Positions 43,486 to 52,927 of a stretch of DNA of 64,000 bases are shown here, one piece after another (position 1 is the first letter of the stretch; each line of letters opens with the position of its first letter). The DNA lies in assembly GCA_013332095.1 (NCBI GenBank), contig JABENI010000011.1, positions 1-64,000 of the forward strand. The letters run 5' to 3'. The position numbers and the translations under genes are program-made. The notes beneath the pieces were generated by a model. It searched no databases, was not told where the DNA came from, and saw only the letters and a program-made list of their open reading frames with translations. This DNA is from Candidatus Bathyoplasma sp. NZ (lineage in GTDB: Bacteria; Bacillota_I; Bacilli_A; MAG-NZ).

Positions 43486-44439
43486 ATGAAAAAGAAACTA
43501 TTACATAATTTGATTAAAATTTCCATAACTAGTTTATTTATTTTAGTGTTACTATCTTATTTAATAACTTATAAAATAATAGACTTAAATTGGTTTTTTA
43601 GTGAAGGAAAAAGTGAAACTATCAGAATAGCAATAACTACTAATTTCACCGACTATTTTGATATTTTCAAATATTTTAAAAAAAATATGGATATCATTTT
43701 AACTACTTTGTCTAGATTACTCTTCACTATTGTCGCTATTAACATTAATAAATTTATCTTCATGAGATTTTATAAACGATTTAAAAATTTTAAAACAGTT
43801 ATCATTTTAGCAGAAAATATTGTTAAGTATATTATAATTTTTATTTTTACAGTTATAACTTTATCCAGTTTCGGAGTGAATAATACCGTTTTAGCTAGTT
43901 TAGTTGGTTCTATTGGGATAGCAATAGGGTTTTCGGCACAAGGACTACTAGGCGATGTTATCAGTGGTTTTTTCAATATTATTGAGGGACGTTATGTTCT
44001 TGGTGATAGTGTTGCTGTTAATAATTTTAAAGGTATTGTCGTTAAAATTACTATCAGAAGCATCTCAATTCAAAACTGGCTTGGTGAAATGATGATTATA
44101 GATAATAGTTCATATAGGAATATTATTAACTTTTCTAAAGATTCTAATTTAGCAATATGCGACTTACCAATATCTTATACAGAAGATCTTCATAAAGCAG
44201 AAAAAGTTGTCTTAGAAGCTTGTGAAATTTTTAATGAAAAACATCCAGAATTGTTGCTTATTTACGCAGGTGTTCAAGAATTAGGTGAGAGTTCAGTAAT
44301 TTTAAGAATTACTACTAGATGTAAAATCGCTGAAAAATTCAAGCTAGAGCGTGAATTACGTAAAGAATTTAAATTAGCATTTGATGCCAATGGAATTGTA
44401 ATTCCGTTTAATCAATTAGTAGTTCACTTAGAAAAATAA
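43486..44439 (+). CDS. MscS family small-conductance mechanosensitive channel
   Basis: 317 aa. Membrane helices near residues 10-30, 70-90 and 103-124, then the pore-lining TM3 (ASLVGSIGIAIGFSAQGLLGDVISGFFNII, about 135-165) with the small-residue Gly/Ala pattern of MscS, and the cytoplasmic beta and alpha/beta domains (LGDSVAVNNFKGIVVKITIR, then VIPFNQLVVHLEK). It releases solutes on hypo-osmotic shock; a role in spore germination or development is unsupported. Single-gene unit with its own promoter and terminator. Confidence 0.94.
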   Translation: MKKKLLHNLIKISITSLFILVLLSYLITYKIIDLNWFFSEGKSETIRIAITTNFTDYFDIFKYFKKNMDIILTTLSRLLFTIVAININKFIFMRFYKRFKNFKTVIILAENIVKYIIIFIFTVITLSSFGVNNTVLASLVGSIGIAIGFSAQGLLGDVISGFFNIIEGRYVLGDSVAVNNFKGIVVKITIRSISIQNWLGEMMIIDNSSYRNIINFSKDSNLAICDLPISYTEDLHKAEKVVLEACEIFNEKHPELLLIYAGVQELGESSVILRITTRCKIAEKFKLERELRKEFKLAFDANGIVIPFNQLVVHLEK

Positions 44440-44505
44440 AAATAGGTAAAATAAATTATAAAATATTTATTTAAATATTATTTTGTTTAAATTAAAATAA
44501 AAAAG

Positions 44506-44542
44506 ATAAAGAAAACTTTTATGTTTAATCTTTATTTTTTTT
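44506..44542 (+). terminator. Terminator of the MscS gene
   Basis: ATAAAGA, 16-base loop, TCTTTAT then TTTTTTT. Confidence 0.65.
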
Positions 44543-44561
44543 GTTTTTTAGTTTTATTTTT

Positions 44562-44597
44562 CAAAAAAAAACAGGAATTTATAAGATTCCTGTTTCA
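44562..44597 (-). terminator. Terminator of the cotJ gene
   Basis: AACAGGAAT, loop, ATTCCTGTT then a long T run on the minus strand. Confidence 0.85.
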
Positions 44598-44603
44598 GAC
44601 ATA

Positions 44604-44969
44604 TTACTGCCCTTTATTTTCCCACGGCCATGGAGAATGTACCCATTTGAAATAATTATCTCCTAAATTATCTCCTGTTACCGTTAACGGGCCGTATTTA
44701 TTTTCATATTGCATTTTTAGTTTCTTATATTTGTTGACATATTCATTGATTAACTTTAAAACTTCTTTATCATCACTTTGATTATCTAAAAATAAGTTTA
44801 AATCTAAAATTACGAAAGAAATTGCTTGTAGATTAAGTAATTCTTGATTTCCTACTAAAGTATAATCAAACTCTTTATATTCATCTACAATATTATTAAA
44901 TATAGTTCCCGATAAAAAACCTTCTTTCAGATCTTTCAAACCTGTAAACTCTTGTAAATTACTGTTCAT
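44604..44969 (-). CDS. Spore coat protein, CotJA-CotJB fusion
   Basis: 121 aa from the ATG at 44969 (GAGGTG 6 bases upstream). The C-terminal ~75 residues match CotJB: LLNLQAISFVILDLNLFLDNQ, then KLKMQYENKYGPLT and the typical tail FKWVHSPWPWENKG. The N-terminal part has LKEGFLSGTIFNNIVDEYKEF, which resembles the end of CotJA (G-F-x-x-GT-I-F-x-x-L). In Bacillus cotJA, cotJB and cotJC are separate genes; here the first two appear fused, and the manganese-catalase-like CotJC gene is not next to it. The CotJA part is short, so that half of the call is less certain. Confidence 0.8.
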   Translation of the reverse strand: MNSNLQEFTGLKDLKEGFLSGTIFNNIVDEYKEFDYTLVGNQELLNLQAISFVILDLNLFLDNQSDDKEVLKLINEYVNKYKKLKMQYENKYGPLTVTGDNLGDNYFKWVHSPWPWENKGQ

Positions 44970-45042
44970 TTTTTTCACCTCTTATTATTTTATTAATAAT
45001 AATAATTAATGAATAATTGTTTAACCCATTTATCGGCTTAAA

Positions 45043-45276
45043 TTAAAATAAACTTGTGAAATCTGCCGGAATTCCTTCTTTTTTAATCGTTTCTACCAAT
45101 TTATTTTCTAATTCTTCTGAAACTTCTTTATTTGCGATTTGCGATACTGTTCTGATTAAATTTCGAATGTTTTGTTCATCGTTCAAATCTGCACCTTTGA
45201 CACTTTGTGCTAACTTAAAAACATCTTCTTTGCTAATATTTTCTTCGTTTAAATATTTAAATAATTTTCCCATCAT
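45043..45276 (-). CDS. spoVIF: Stage VI sporulation protein F (SpoVIF family)
   Basis: 77 aa, helical: NISKEDVFKLAQSVKGADLN, DEQNIRNLIRTVSQIANKEVS and KEGIPADFTSLF match the SpoVIF/YjcC pattern (two helical hairpins with a central SxIANK). SpoVIF is needed for late coat assembly in Bacillus. It lies about 70 bases downstream of gpsA, a position also seen for small sporulation genes in Bacilli. AGGAGG precedes the ATG. Confidence 0.82.
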   Translation of the reverse strand: MMGKLFKYLNEENISKEDVFKLAQSVKGADLNDEQNIRNLIRTVSQIANKEVSEELENKLVETIKKEGIPADFTSLF

Positions 45277-45349
45277 ATAAAAACCTCCTAATTAAGTCTA
45301 TGCTGATGTAGGCGGTTTATTTACAATATATTACATTTTAAATTATCTT

Positions 45350-46345
45350 TTATTCACTTTTTAAATCTCTATTCATTAATCTCAGTAACATTTCATCAGG
45401 ACTTTTTAAATTAAATAATACATCGTATACTGCGTTCACTAAAGGCATTTCTATATTTAATTTTTTAGCTAAATGATACGTTGCGTCACAACTTCTTACT
45501 CCCTCAACTACCATCTTAGTAGAATCGATAATATCTTTTAAATTTTCACCTTTACCAATTTTATTTCCTGCTTGAAAATTTCTAGAATGCATTGAAGTAG
45601 CAGTAACAATAAGATCTCCGACACCTGTTAATCCATAGAGTGTTTCTTCAAGTCCGCCTAATTCTAAGATTAATTTTTTCATTTCAACTAACCCTCTAGT
45701 AATTAAAGCGGCTCTAGTATTGTCTCCGTAACCTAATCCATAGATGATTCCACTTGCTAGAGCAATTACATTTTTAATACTAGCACATAACTCTGAGGTG
45801 ATTAAATCTGTTGCGTGATAAACTCTAAAATAACTGTTGTTGTTGAATAGGTTTTGGATCTCAATAGCTGCATCTAAATCTGTTGAAACACTAACAACAG
45901 TCGTTAATTTTCTAAGTATTACTTCTTCAGCGTGACTAGGTCCAGTTAAAAATACAAAACTTTTTTGATATTTTGAGTCTATTTCTTCGTCTAAAATTTC
46001 TGATATCCGTTTGTAAGTTTTAGGCTCAATACCTTTACTAGCATTGATAAAAATTATTTTTTCAGTTAATAACTTATTAATTTCAAATAATATTTTACGC
46101 ATTGCCTTACTTGGAACAGCTAGTAAAATATATTCAGCAAAACTAATTACTTCTTTTAAATTTGTAGTAGCTTTTATTTTTTCATTTATTTTACAATCAA
46201 AATATTTACTTTCATTTTTTTCATTAATGATCTTAACTACTTCTTCTGAAATATCATAAATTAACACTTCATTGCCCTTGTCTACTAAAACCTGAGATAG
46301 CGCAGTACCCCAAGAGCCAGCTCCTATTACCGCAATTTTTTTCAT
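45350..46345 (-). CDS. gpsA: Glycerol-3-phosphate dehydrogenase [NAD(P)+]
   Basis: 331 aa. Makes sn-glycerol-3-phosphate for phospholipids from dihydroxyacetone phosphate. Rossmann motif VIGAGSWGTALS, GPSHAEEV, the catalytic Lys in ASIKNVIALASGI, and NTRAALITRGLVEM with LTGVGDLIVTATS are present. Its ATG overlaps the der stop by one base. Confidence 0.97.
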   Translation of the reverse strand: MKKIAVIGAGSWGTALSQVLVDKGNEVLIYDISEEVVKIINEKNESKYFDCKINEKIKATTNLKEVISFAEYILLAVPSKAMRKILFEINKLLTEKIIFINASKGIEPKTYKRISEILDEEIDSKYQKSFVFLTGPSHAEEVILRKLTTVVSVSTDLDAAIEIQNLFNNNSYFRVYHATDLITSELCASIKNVIALASGIIYGLGYGDNTRAALITRGLVEMKKLILELGGLEETLYGLTGVGDLIVTATSMHSRNFQAGNKIGKGENLKDIIDSTKMVVEGVRSCDATYHLAKKLNIEMPLVNAVYDVLFNLKSPDEMLLRLMNRDLKSE

Positions 46346-47649
46346 TAATTTCTTTTCCTTAAAATAAATTTTATCGGAGTTCCTTCAAAATCAAAAGAAT
46401 CTCTTAAAGTATTCTCTAAATATCTCAAGTATGAAAAATGAGCATATTCTGGATCGTTAACAAATAAAATGAATGTTGGCGGTTCAGCACTTCCTTGTGT
46501 TGTATAGTAGATATTTAATCTTCCACCATGAAAATCTGGTGTAGGGTTCATTGACAGGGCATCGCTAATAATATCATTGATGACATGCGTTTTAAATCTT
46601 TTTTTATAGTTTTGATAAACTTTTTCAATTGCTTCAAATACCGTGTGCATTCTTTTTCTAGTAAGAGCACTGACAAAAACTATTGGGGCGTATGAAATAA
46701 ACTGAAAATGAGCTCTAATTTTAGCTCCCCATTCTTTGATAATTTTATCGTGTTTTTCCACTAAATCCCATTTATTTACTACGATAATGATCGCTTTATT
46801 AGCTTCTTTTGCATATCCAGCAATTTTTTTATCTTGTTCTCTTATTCCAGTGTCCCCATCTAAAATAATTAAACAAACATCACTTCTATCAATCGCTTTC
46901 ATCGCTCTCATCACACTGTATTTTTCAGCATTTTCGATAACTTTACCACGTTTACGAATTCCGGCAGTGTCGATCACCGCATACTCTTTACCATCTCTTT
47001 TAAAAATTGTATCAATCGAGTCTCTAGTCGTACCTTCGATATCACTTACAATTACTCTTTCTTCACCTAAAATCGTATTAGCCAAAGAACTTTTCCCGAC
47101 GTTCGGTCTTCCGATTAAAGAAAATTTCAAAGCATCTTTAGAAATTTTATCTTCTTTCACCGGCAATTCTTCCACTATTTTATCTAATAAATCCCCGATT
47201 CCTATCCCATGTAAACTAGAAATAGCAATAGGTGTCCCTAGTCCTAAAGAATAATATTCATAACTATTGTCGATATATTTTTCACTATCTACTTTATTGA
47301 TCGCTAAAATAATTGGTTTTTTACTCTTTTGTAAAATTCTTGCTACTAGTTGATCTTCTGCGGTCAACGAACTTCTTCCATCAGCAATCATAACAACGAG
47401 ATCAGATTCGTCTATTGCTAATTCTGCTTGTTGTCTAATTTCTAAAAGAAAAGGCGCATCTTTTATTTCGATACCACCTGTATCTATTAAATTAAATTCA
47501 TGTCCAAGCCATTCAGCTTTAGCATAAATTCTATCACGAGTAACTCCAGGTTGATCGTCTGTAATCGACAATCTCTCACCTATTAAACGATTAAAGATTG
47601 TTGATTTTCCGACATTTGGTCGTCCGACTATTGCAACTACTGGTAACAT
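46345..47649 (-). CDS. der: Ribosome biogenesis GTPase Der (EngA)
   Basis: 434 aa with two GTPase domains: GRPNVGKST at about 9 and GRPNVGKSS at about 180, each followed by DTGGI or DTAGI and NKVD or NKWD, plus a C-terminal KH-like domain. It acts in 50S subunit assembly. Between rpsA and gpsA in a conserved Bacilli order. Confidence 0.98.
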   Translation of the reverse strand: MLPVVAIVGRPNVGKSTIFNRLIGERLSITDDQPGVTRDRIYAKAEWLGHEFNLIDTGGIEIKDAPFLLEIRQQAELAIDESDLVVMIADGRSSLTAEDQLVARILQKSKKPIILAINKVDSEKYIDNSYEYYSLGLGTPIAISSLHGIGIGDLLDKIVEELPVKEDKISKDALKFSLIGRPNVGKSSLANTILGEERVIVSDIEGTTRDSIDTIFKRDGKEYAVIDTAGIRKRGKVIENAEKYSVMRAMKAIDRSDVCLIILDGDTGIREQDKKIAGYAKEANKAIIIVVNKWDLVEKHDKIIKEWGAKIRAHFQFISYAPIVFVSALTRKRMHTVFEAIEKVYQNYKKRFKTHVINDIISDALSMNPTPDFHGGRLNIYYTTQGSAEPPTFILFVNDPEYAHFSYLRYLENTLRDSFDFEGTPIKFILRKRN

Positions 47650-47666
47650 AAAATCACCTACTTAGT

Positions 47667-49079
47667 TTATTTTTTCTTATTTAGTATATCTTTAAACAAG
47701 TCTCCTAAAGTAACTTTAGATTTTTCTTGAGTTAAGATATATTTATCAAATTCTTTTCTTTCACGGTCTCTTGTTACATCCACCGCACTTACTTCTAAAA
47801 CCCATTCTCTAGGATAGCATTTTATAATTTTTACTTCAATTTCTTCTCCAACTGTCAACATATCTTCTAATTTTCCATGGATAACCTCTGACACTAATTC
47901 AGCAGATAAGAAAGCATCTACACCTTGAATTGCTACACTAAATCCTTTTGAAGGTATAATTTCTGTAACGATTCCGGTAACGGTATCTCCACGTTTAACT
48001 GTAACTTTCCCCCAGGGATTATCTTCTAAATATTTTTTGCTTAAAGAAACTCTTTGTTTTGTTGAATTAATTTCCAAGATCTGTACTTCCATTTCATCAC
48101 CAACAACTACACTTGCTTTAAAATTATCATTTGGATTCCAACTAATCTCATTATTGTGTAATAAACCGTTAACTCCTTTAGCCAATTCAATAATTAATCC
48201 AAACGGTAATTTATTCACAACTTTACCTATAACCGTACTTCCTCTATTAAATTCTTCATCATACAGTTCAAACGGAGTTTTCGCTAATGCTTTTAAAGAA
48301 ACTCTAATTCTATTTTTTCCTTTTTTCCTAGTAACTTCAATTATTTTAACTTCCAATTCATCGTCAATTTTTAAAATTGAATCAACACTTTCAACTCTAT
48401 AATGCGCTAATTCACTAATCGGTAACAATGCTTGATTATATTCTAAAGAAACAATTGCTCCAAATTCTTTAATATCAATAACTTTACATTTAATAATTTG
48501 CCCCTCTGTTAATGTTTCAAACTCATCTTTACGATTTTCTCTTTCTTTAGCGATTAAAAGTGCTTTTCTTGAAACTTTAATTTTTTGTTTTTTAGCATCT
48601 ACTTCCGAAATTTTAACTTCTAAAGTTTTACCTATATAATCGTTTAAATTAACACTGCCAAAATCGACTTGAGACTCATGCATAAACATTTCAAATTCAT
48701 TATATTCTAAAATGAGACCAACTTTCACCGCTAATTTCACTTTTCCTTCTACTACTGTTTTTCCGGCATTAAACTCTTCGACAAATTCTAAAAATTTTGT
48801 TTCTTTTTCTTTTTCTAATTCTCTAGCTATAATATCTTTTCTCGAAAGTAATACTACTTGGTGTTCTTCATCTATTTTTTTTACGGTAGCTTGAATCACA
48901 TCTCCTACCGCAACTAATTCGGTCAAAGATGTTACATCTTTATAAGTATATTGATTTTTATAGATTGTTCCTTCGTAAATATGTCCTAAATCGAGATTAA
49001 CTTCATTATCGGTAACTCTAAACACCGTTCCATCGACAATATCTCCAACTTTTAATTCATTGATCTTAAAATCTTCCAT
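47667..49079 (-). CDS. rpsA: Ribosomal protein S1 homologue with five S1 repeats
   Basis: 470 aa made of five S1 RNA-binding domains (starting near residues 11, 108, 192, 278 and 365; for example GDIVDGTVFRVTDNEVNLDL, GQIIKCKVIDIKEFGAIVSL, GSTVIGKVVNKLPFGLIIEL). Bacilli often carry a shorter four-repeat form (YpfD) while Gram-negative S1 has six, so this is intermediate. It helps mRNA bind the ribosome or acts as a general RNA-binding protein. Overlaps the cmk 3' end by 14 bases. Confidence 0.93.
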   Translation of the reverse strand: MEDFKINELKVGDIVDGTVFRVTDNEVNLDLGHIYEGTIYKNQYTYKDVTSLTELVAVGDVIQATVKKIDEEHQVVLLSRKDIIARELEKEKETKFLEFVEEFNAGKTVVEGKVKLAVKVGLILEYNEFEMFMHESQVDFGSVNLNDYIGKTLEVKISEVDAKKQKIKVSRKALLIAKERENRKDEFETLTEGQIIKCKVIDIKEFGAIVSLEYNQALLPISELAHYRVESVDSILKIDDELEVKIIEVTRKKGKNRIRVSLKALAKTPFELYDEEFNRGSTVIGKVVNKLPFGLIIELAKGVNGLLHNNEISWNPNDNFKASVVVGDEMEVQILEINSTKQRVSLSKKYLEDNPWGKVTVKRGDTVTGIVTEIIPSKGFSVAIQGVDAFLSAELVSEVIHGKLEDMLTVGEEIEVKIIKCYPREWVLEVSAVDVTRDRERKEFDKYILTQEKSKVTLGDLFKDILNKKK

Positions 49080-49737
49080 GATTAAATCCCCTCTCGCTAA
49101 CTAACATCTTAATTTTTTCAATTACTTCTTCAATTGATATATTCGTAGTATCTATCTCCACTGCATCATCAGCCTTTTTAAGTGGGCTAATTTTTCTATT
49201 TTTATCAGCATAATCACGATTTTCTATATCTTCAATTAATTTATTTAAAGAAATATCAATTCCTTTATTTTTAAGTTCTAAATATCTTCTTTTAGCTCTT
49301 TCTTTAATTGAAGCATTTAAATAAATCTTTAGATTAGCATTGGGCAGTACTTTAATTCCAATATCTCTACCGTCTAAAATGATATTTCCAGTCTTTGCTA
49401 ACTCTCTTTGAATTTTTAGTAGTTTTTCCCTAACTACTTTAAAAGCAGCAACTACTGGGACATTTTTAGAGACATTTGGCAGTCTAACTTCTTTACTGAC
49501 ATCGACACCGTTTGCAAACACTTTACCGGCGAAATATTTAATTTCTAGGTCTTTTAAAAAACTGTAACTGTTTTCATCTGTAATGTCAATATTTTCCGCT
49601 AATGCAAAATGGGTAATTGCTCTGTACATTGCACCCGTATCAACATGAATAAAACCAATTTCTTCAGCCAGAATATTACTTATGCTCGATTTCCCGCTTC
49701 CTGCTGGTCCATCTATTGCTATTTGAAAATTTTTCAT
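49066..49737 (-). CDS. cmk: Cytidylate kinase
   Basis: 223 aa from the ATG at 49737 (AGGTGA 6-7 bases upstream; an earlier GTG at 49746 lies too close to it). P-loop IAIDGPAGSGKSSIS, GAMYRAITHFAL, and LDGRDIGIKVLPNANLKIYL. Phosphorylates CMP/dCMP. First gene of the cmk-rpsA-der-gpsA cluster. Confidence 0.97.
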   Translation of the reverse strand: MKNFQIAIDGPAGSGKSSISNILAEEIGFIHVDTGAMYRAITHFALAENIDITDENSYSFLKDLEIKYFAGKVFANGVDVSKEVRLPNVSKNVPVVAAFKVVREKLLKIQRELAKTGNIILDGRDIGIKVLPNANLKIYLNASIKERAKRRYLELKNKGIDISLNKLIEDIENRDYADKNRKISPLKKADDAVEIDTTNISIEEVIEKIKMLVSERGFNHGRF

Positions 49738-49820
49738 TTTTTTCACCTACTCAGAATAAAATTATTATATCACAAAATATGATAAACATTAAATAATCCG
49801 ATAATAATTTTTAATTTAAA

Positions 49821-50549
49821 TTATTTTTCTTTTTTATTGTTATTTATCAAATCCACTAAAATTTTTTTCTCATGTGGTTTTATTTTCCGATATTCTCCAA
49901 TTTTCATTCCATCACAAGTAATATTGCCGAATCTTATTCTCTTTAAATTTTTAACTTCTGTTCCAACTTCTTCAAACATTCTTTTCACTTGATGGTACTT
50001 TCCTTCATTTATCGTTAAATACACTTGCGTACTTTTAACTTTAAAATTGACATTTGTTATTCGCACGTTAGTCGCTATCGCTTTAAAGCCAATATCAACC
50101 CCACGCTCTAACAGTTTTTTTTCTCTTTTAGTAAAAATACCATTTACTGTAGCCAAATATTCTTTTTCAAGATGATATTTTGGGTGAATTAATTTGTTGG
50201 TAAGTTCACCATCATTTGTTAATAGCAGAACTCCTGTAGTATCGTAATCTAATCTACCTACAGGAAAAATTCTAACATTAGTTTTAATTAAATCTACTAC
50301 TACTCTCCTACCTAAATCATCATTTACGCTGGAAATATAACCTTTAGGCTTATTTAAAATATAAAAAACTTTTTCTTCATCTACTATAATTTGACCTTCG
50401 ACTTTTATTTTGTCATTTTTTGAAACTTTGATTCCTAACTCAACTACCACTTGATCATTTACTTTAACTTTACCAGCTACAATTAATTCTTCTGCTTTTC
50501 TTCTAGATGTATACCCAGAGTTGGCAATTACTTTTTGTAGTCTTTCCAT
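49821..50549 (-). CDS. rluB: Pseudouridine synthase RluB (23S rRNA type)
   Basis: 242 aa from the ATG at 50549 (GAGGTGA 6 bases upstream). S4 domain MERLQKVIANSGYTSRRKAE, catalytic FPVGRLDYDTTGVLLLTNDG, and NEGKYHQVKRMFEEVGT. Isomerises a 23S rRNA uridine. Its position after spmB in the dacF-spmA-spmB-rluB order matches Bacillus ypuL/rluB. Confidence 0.94.
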   Translation of the reverse strand: MERLQKVIANSGYTSRRKAEELIVAGKVKVNDQVVVELGIKVSKNDKIKVEGQIIVDEEKVFYILNKPKGYISSVNDDLGRRVVVDLIKTNVRIFPVGRLDYDTTGVLLLTNDGELTNKLIHPKYHLEKEYLATVNGIFTKREKKLLERGVDIGFKAIATNVRITNVNFKVKSTQVYLTINEGKYHQVKRMFEEVGTEVKNLKRIRFGNITCDGMKIGEYRKIKPHEKKILVDLINNNKKEK

Positions 50550-50572
50550 CAAATCACCTCTAATATTTTATA

Positions 50573-51076
50573 TTATAACATAATAAAAGTTACAATTAAA
50601 ATACTAACTATAAAGCCGATTAAATCTACTATTAATCCCAATGTAACTGCTTTTTTACTTTTAAGTATTCCGACCGACCCAAAGTAAAGAGTTATTACAA
50701 AAAGAGTTGTATCTGTTGAGCCTTGAATTATTGAACTTGTTATTCCTGTTATTGAGTCAACACCTTCATTGGTAAAAATATTGTTCATTATACTAAGTGA
50801 AGCAGTACCTGACAGCGGACGCATTATACCTTGTAATAGTAAATCACTATTTATTAAACTAAATTTAACTAAACGTAATAAATCACTCAGTATGTTAGAA
50901 TTAACAAAAATATTTACACTAAATAACATCGCTATGTAGTAAGGAATTATGTTTACTACGACAATCATTCCCTCTTTACAACCTTTGGCAAAACTTTCAA
51001 AAGCATTAATTTTACGACTTGAAAGTAAAATAATCAAGATATAAATCGGCAGTATTATACTCGTTATTAAAATCAT
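50573..51076 (-). CDS. spmB: Spore maturation protein B
   Basis: 167 aa membrane protein of the nucleoside-transporter 'gate' type, with about four hydrophobic segments. LLQGIMRPLSGTASLSIMNNIF and ITSSIIQGSTDTTLFVITLYFGSVG are family motifs. With SpmA it is needed for spore core dehydration in Bacillus. Its ATG overlaps the spmA TGA. Confidence 0.95.
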   Translation of the reverse strand: MILITSIILPIYILIILLSSRKINAFESFAKGCKEGMIVVVNIIPYYIAMLFSVNIFVNSNILSDLLRLVKFSLINSDLLLQGIMRPLSGTASLSIMNNIFTNEGVDSITGITSSIIQGSTDTTLFVITLYFGSVGILKSKKAVTLGLIVDLIGFIVSILIVTFIML

Positions 51077-51639
51077 CTGTTAAACACCCTATTTACTAAA
51101 AGTGCACTTATTGTAGTAATAAAAGTAGCTAGAAAAATATAAGTTATTAATTCAGTATTTACTTTAGCATTGTAGTTATCTCTCAAAGCCAAAATAGTAG
51201 TGGGAATAATCGTTAATCCAGATGTATTTATCAATAAAAAAGTAATCATTGATTTACTAGGTGTTTTCTTTTTATTTAATTTTTGCATTTCCCCAAAAGC
51301 TTTTAACCCTAAGGGGGTCGCAACACTACCTAAACCTAAAACATTAGCGATAAAATTTGCACTTATATAATCAATTGCTTTATTGTTCTTTGGTATTTCA
51401 GGAAAAATTTTAACCATAATAAATTTGAAATAACCGCTTATTTTACTAATAAGATTAGAATCGCTTGCTACTTTTATCATCCCACTCCAAAAAATAACTG
51501 ATAGTGATATCGGTATTAATACATCTAAAGTTGAAACAGGAAACCTTATTATAAATTTACTTAGTTCTTCGCTTCTCCCAGAGATAATGCTATAACTAAT
51601 TCCTAAAAAAATTAACATTATCCAAAGTTTATTTATCAT
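51073..51639 (-). CDS. spmA: Spore maturation protein A
   Basis: 188 aa membrane protein with several helices; FWSGMIKVASDSNLI, ANVLGLGSVATPLGLKAFGEMQ and TFLLINTSGLTIIPTTILALR are SpmA motifs. Acts with SpmB in late spore maturation. Ends in TGA overlapping the spmB ATG, direct evidence that TGA is a stop codon here. Overlaps the dacF 3' end by 4 bases. Confidence 0.96.
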   Translation of the reverse strand: MINKLWIMLIFLGISYSIISGRSEELSKFIIRFPVSTLDVLIPISLSVIFWSGMIKVASDSNLISKISGYFKFIMVKIFPEIPKNNKAIDYISANFIANVLGLGSVATPLGLKAFGEMQKLNKKKTPSKSMITFLLINTSGLTIIPTTILALRDNYNAKVNTELITYIFLATFITTISALLVNRVFNR

Positions 51640-52679
51640 CCAATCCAGCCCTTAAATTTCAAATAAACCTTTTCAAACACACCTGGTTTATAAGCATAAA
51701 TTGGTTCTTCAAGCACAATTTCATCGTTTATTTTGACTATTATTTTTCCAACATTTTCACTGTATTCCCTATTTAAAATAATCGAATAACTAGCTCTATC
51801 TTGATCTGATAGAGGAACGTAAATATCTTTTTCGATATACGGTATATAATCGTATAAATAATTTTTTGCTTTAAATTCTTTTTTATCAATTAATTTTATC
51901 GCTTCGTATTTACTAAATCCATATTCGAATAAATTTAAATGATCTTTCCAATCGTTAGGACCGTTCATCGAAACTACTATTAACTCTAAATCACCTTTTT
52001 TAGCAGTTGTAACTAAAGTTCTTTTTGCACTTTTTGTATATCCCGTTTTTCCACCTGTTACGAAGCTAAAGTTATTTACTAATTTGTGTTTATTAATAAA
52101 TAAATAATTGTTATTTTTCGTTTTTGCCGCATGCTTTTTAGTCCCAGTGATTTCTCTAAAAACATCATTTTCCATTGCATAACTCATCAATAATGCCATA
52201 TCGCAAGCGGTCGAATAGTTAACTGTATCTTCATCTAATCCAGAAGGATTTTCAAAAACAGTATTTTTCATCCCTATTTTCTTGGCTAACTGATTCATCT
52301 CTACTACAAATTCGTCATATCCTGATACTCCCTCGGCAATTAAATAAGCTGCATCGTTACCACTTCTTAACATCAATCCATAAATTAAATCAATAAGTAA
52401 AATTTCATCATCTTCTTGAAGGTATATTTTTGAACCTATTTGTTCTGTCGTTTCTTTTGTTACTTTTATGTATGTATCTAAGTTACCATTTTCAATCGCT
52501 ACTATCGCTGTCATTATTTTTGCTATACTAGCAGTTTTTTTCTTTTTGTCAGCATTAATACTATAGATTACTTTGTTAACACTTCTATCAATTAAACAAA
52601 TACTTTCAGAACTGGTTAAAGCATTTGTTTTAACTGGTATCAAAAACAACAGCAAAAATACTATATACAATTTTTTCAT
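51636..52679 (-). CDS. dacF: D-alanyl-D-alanine carboxypeptidase DacF-like
   Basis: 347-aa PBP5-type peptidase S11. Signal peptide (1-20), SxxK at SIAK (about 50), SGN in MLRSGNDAAYLIAEG (about 112), KTG in VTGGKTGYTKSAKRT (about 215) and a C-terminal beta domain. It trims peptide stems in peptidoglycan; DacF regulates spore cortex cross-linking. Its place before spmA-spmB supports DacF over vegetative DacA. The C-terminus ends KGWIG with only a weak amphipathic anchor. Confidence 0.93.
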   Translation of the reverse strand: MKKLYIVFLLLFLIPVKTNALTSSESICLIDRSVNKVIYSINADKKKKTASIAKIMTAIVAIENGNLDTYIKVTKETTEQIGSKIYLQEDDEILLIDLIYGLMLRSGNDAAYLIAEGVSGYDEFVVEMNQLAKKIGMKNTVFENPSGLDEDTVNYSTACDMALLMSYAMENDVFREITGTKKHAAKTKNNNYLFINKHKLVNNFSFVTGGKTGYTKSAKRTLVTTAKKGDLELIVVSMNGPNDWKDHLNLFEYGFSKYEAIKLIDKKEFKAKNYLYDYIPYIEKDIYVPLSDQDRASYSIILNREYSENVGKIIVKINDEIVLEEPIYAYKPGVFEKVYLKFKGWIG

Positions 52680-52863
52680 CTTTCCACCTCACAGTTAAAT
52701 ATACTGCTTTGGTATTTTAAAAATGATTTTTTTATTTAAATTAAAATTTTTATCATCTTGTTAAAAACTTATTTAATTCAAAATTGTCTTATTTTTTTAC
52801 AAAAAGCGAAAAATTAAAACAAAAGATTATCATCAATCGCTTACTATCGTTTTAAATTTTTTA

Positions 52864-52916
52864 AAAAAGAAAAAAATGCTTACTTTGATGATGTTTTCAT
52901 CTCAATAAACATTTTA
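52864..52916 (-). terminator. Terminator of nifJ
   Basis: On the minus strand an imperfect stem AATGTTTATTGAGATG / CATCATCAAAGTAAGCATT with loop AAAA, followed by TTTTTTCTTTTTT, just after the nifJ stop codon. Confidence 0.7.
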
Positions 52917-52927
52917 TTGGTTAAATT

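Noticed and set aside
51073-51076. Possible Mycoplasma-type code (TGA = Trp) given the low GC
   Set aside because: spmA, dacF and spoIVFA end naturally in TGA right at the next gene's start, and tryptophan is written TGG (for example in the last codons of dacF).
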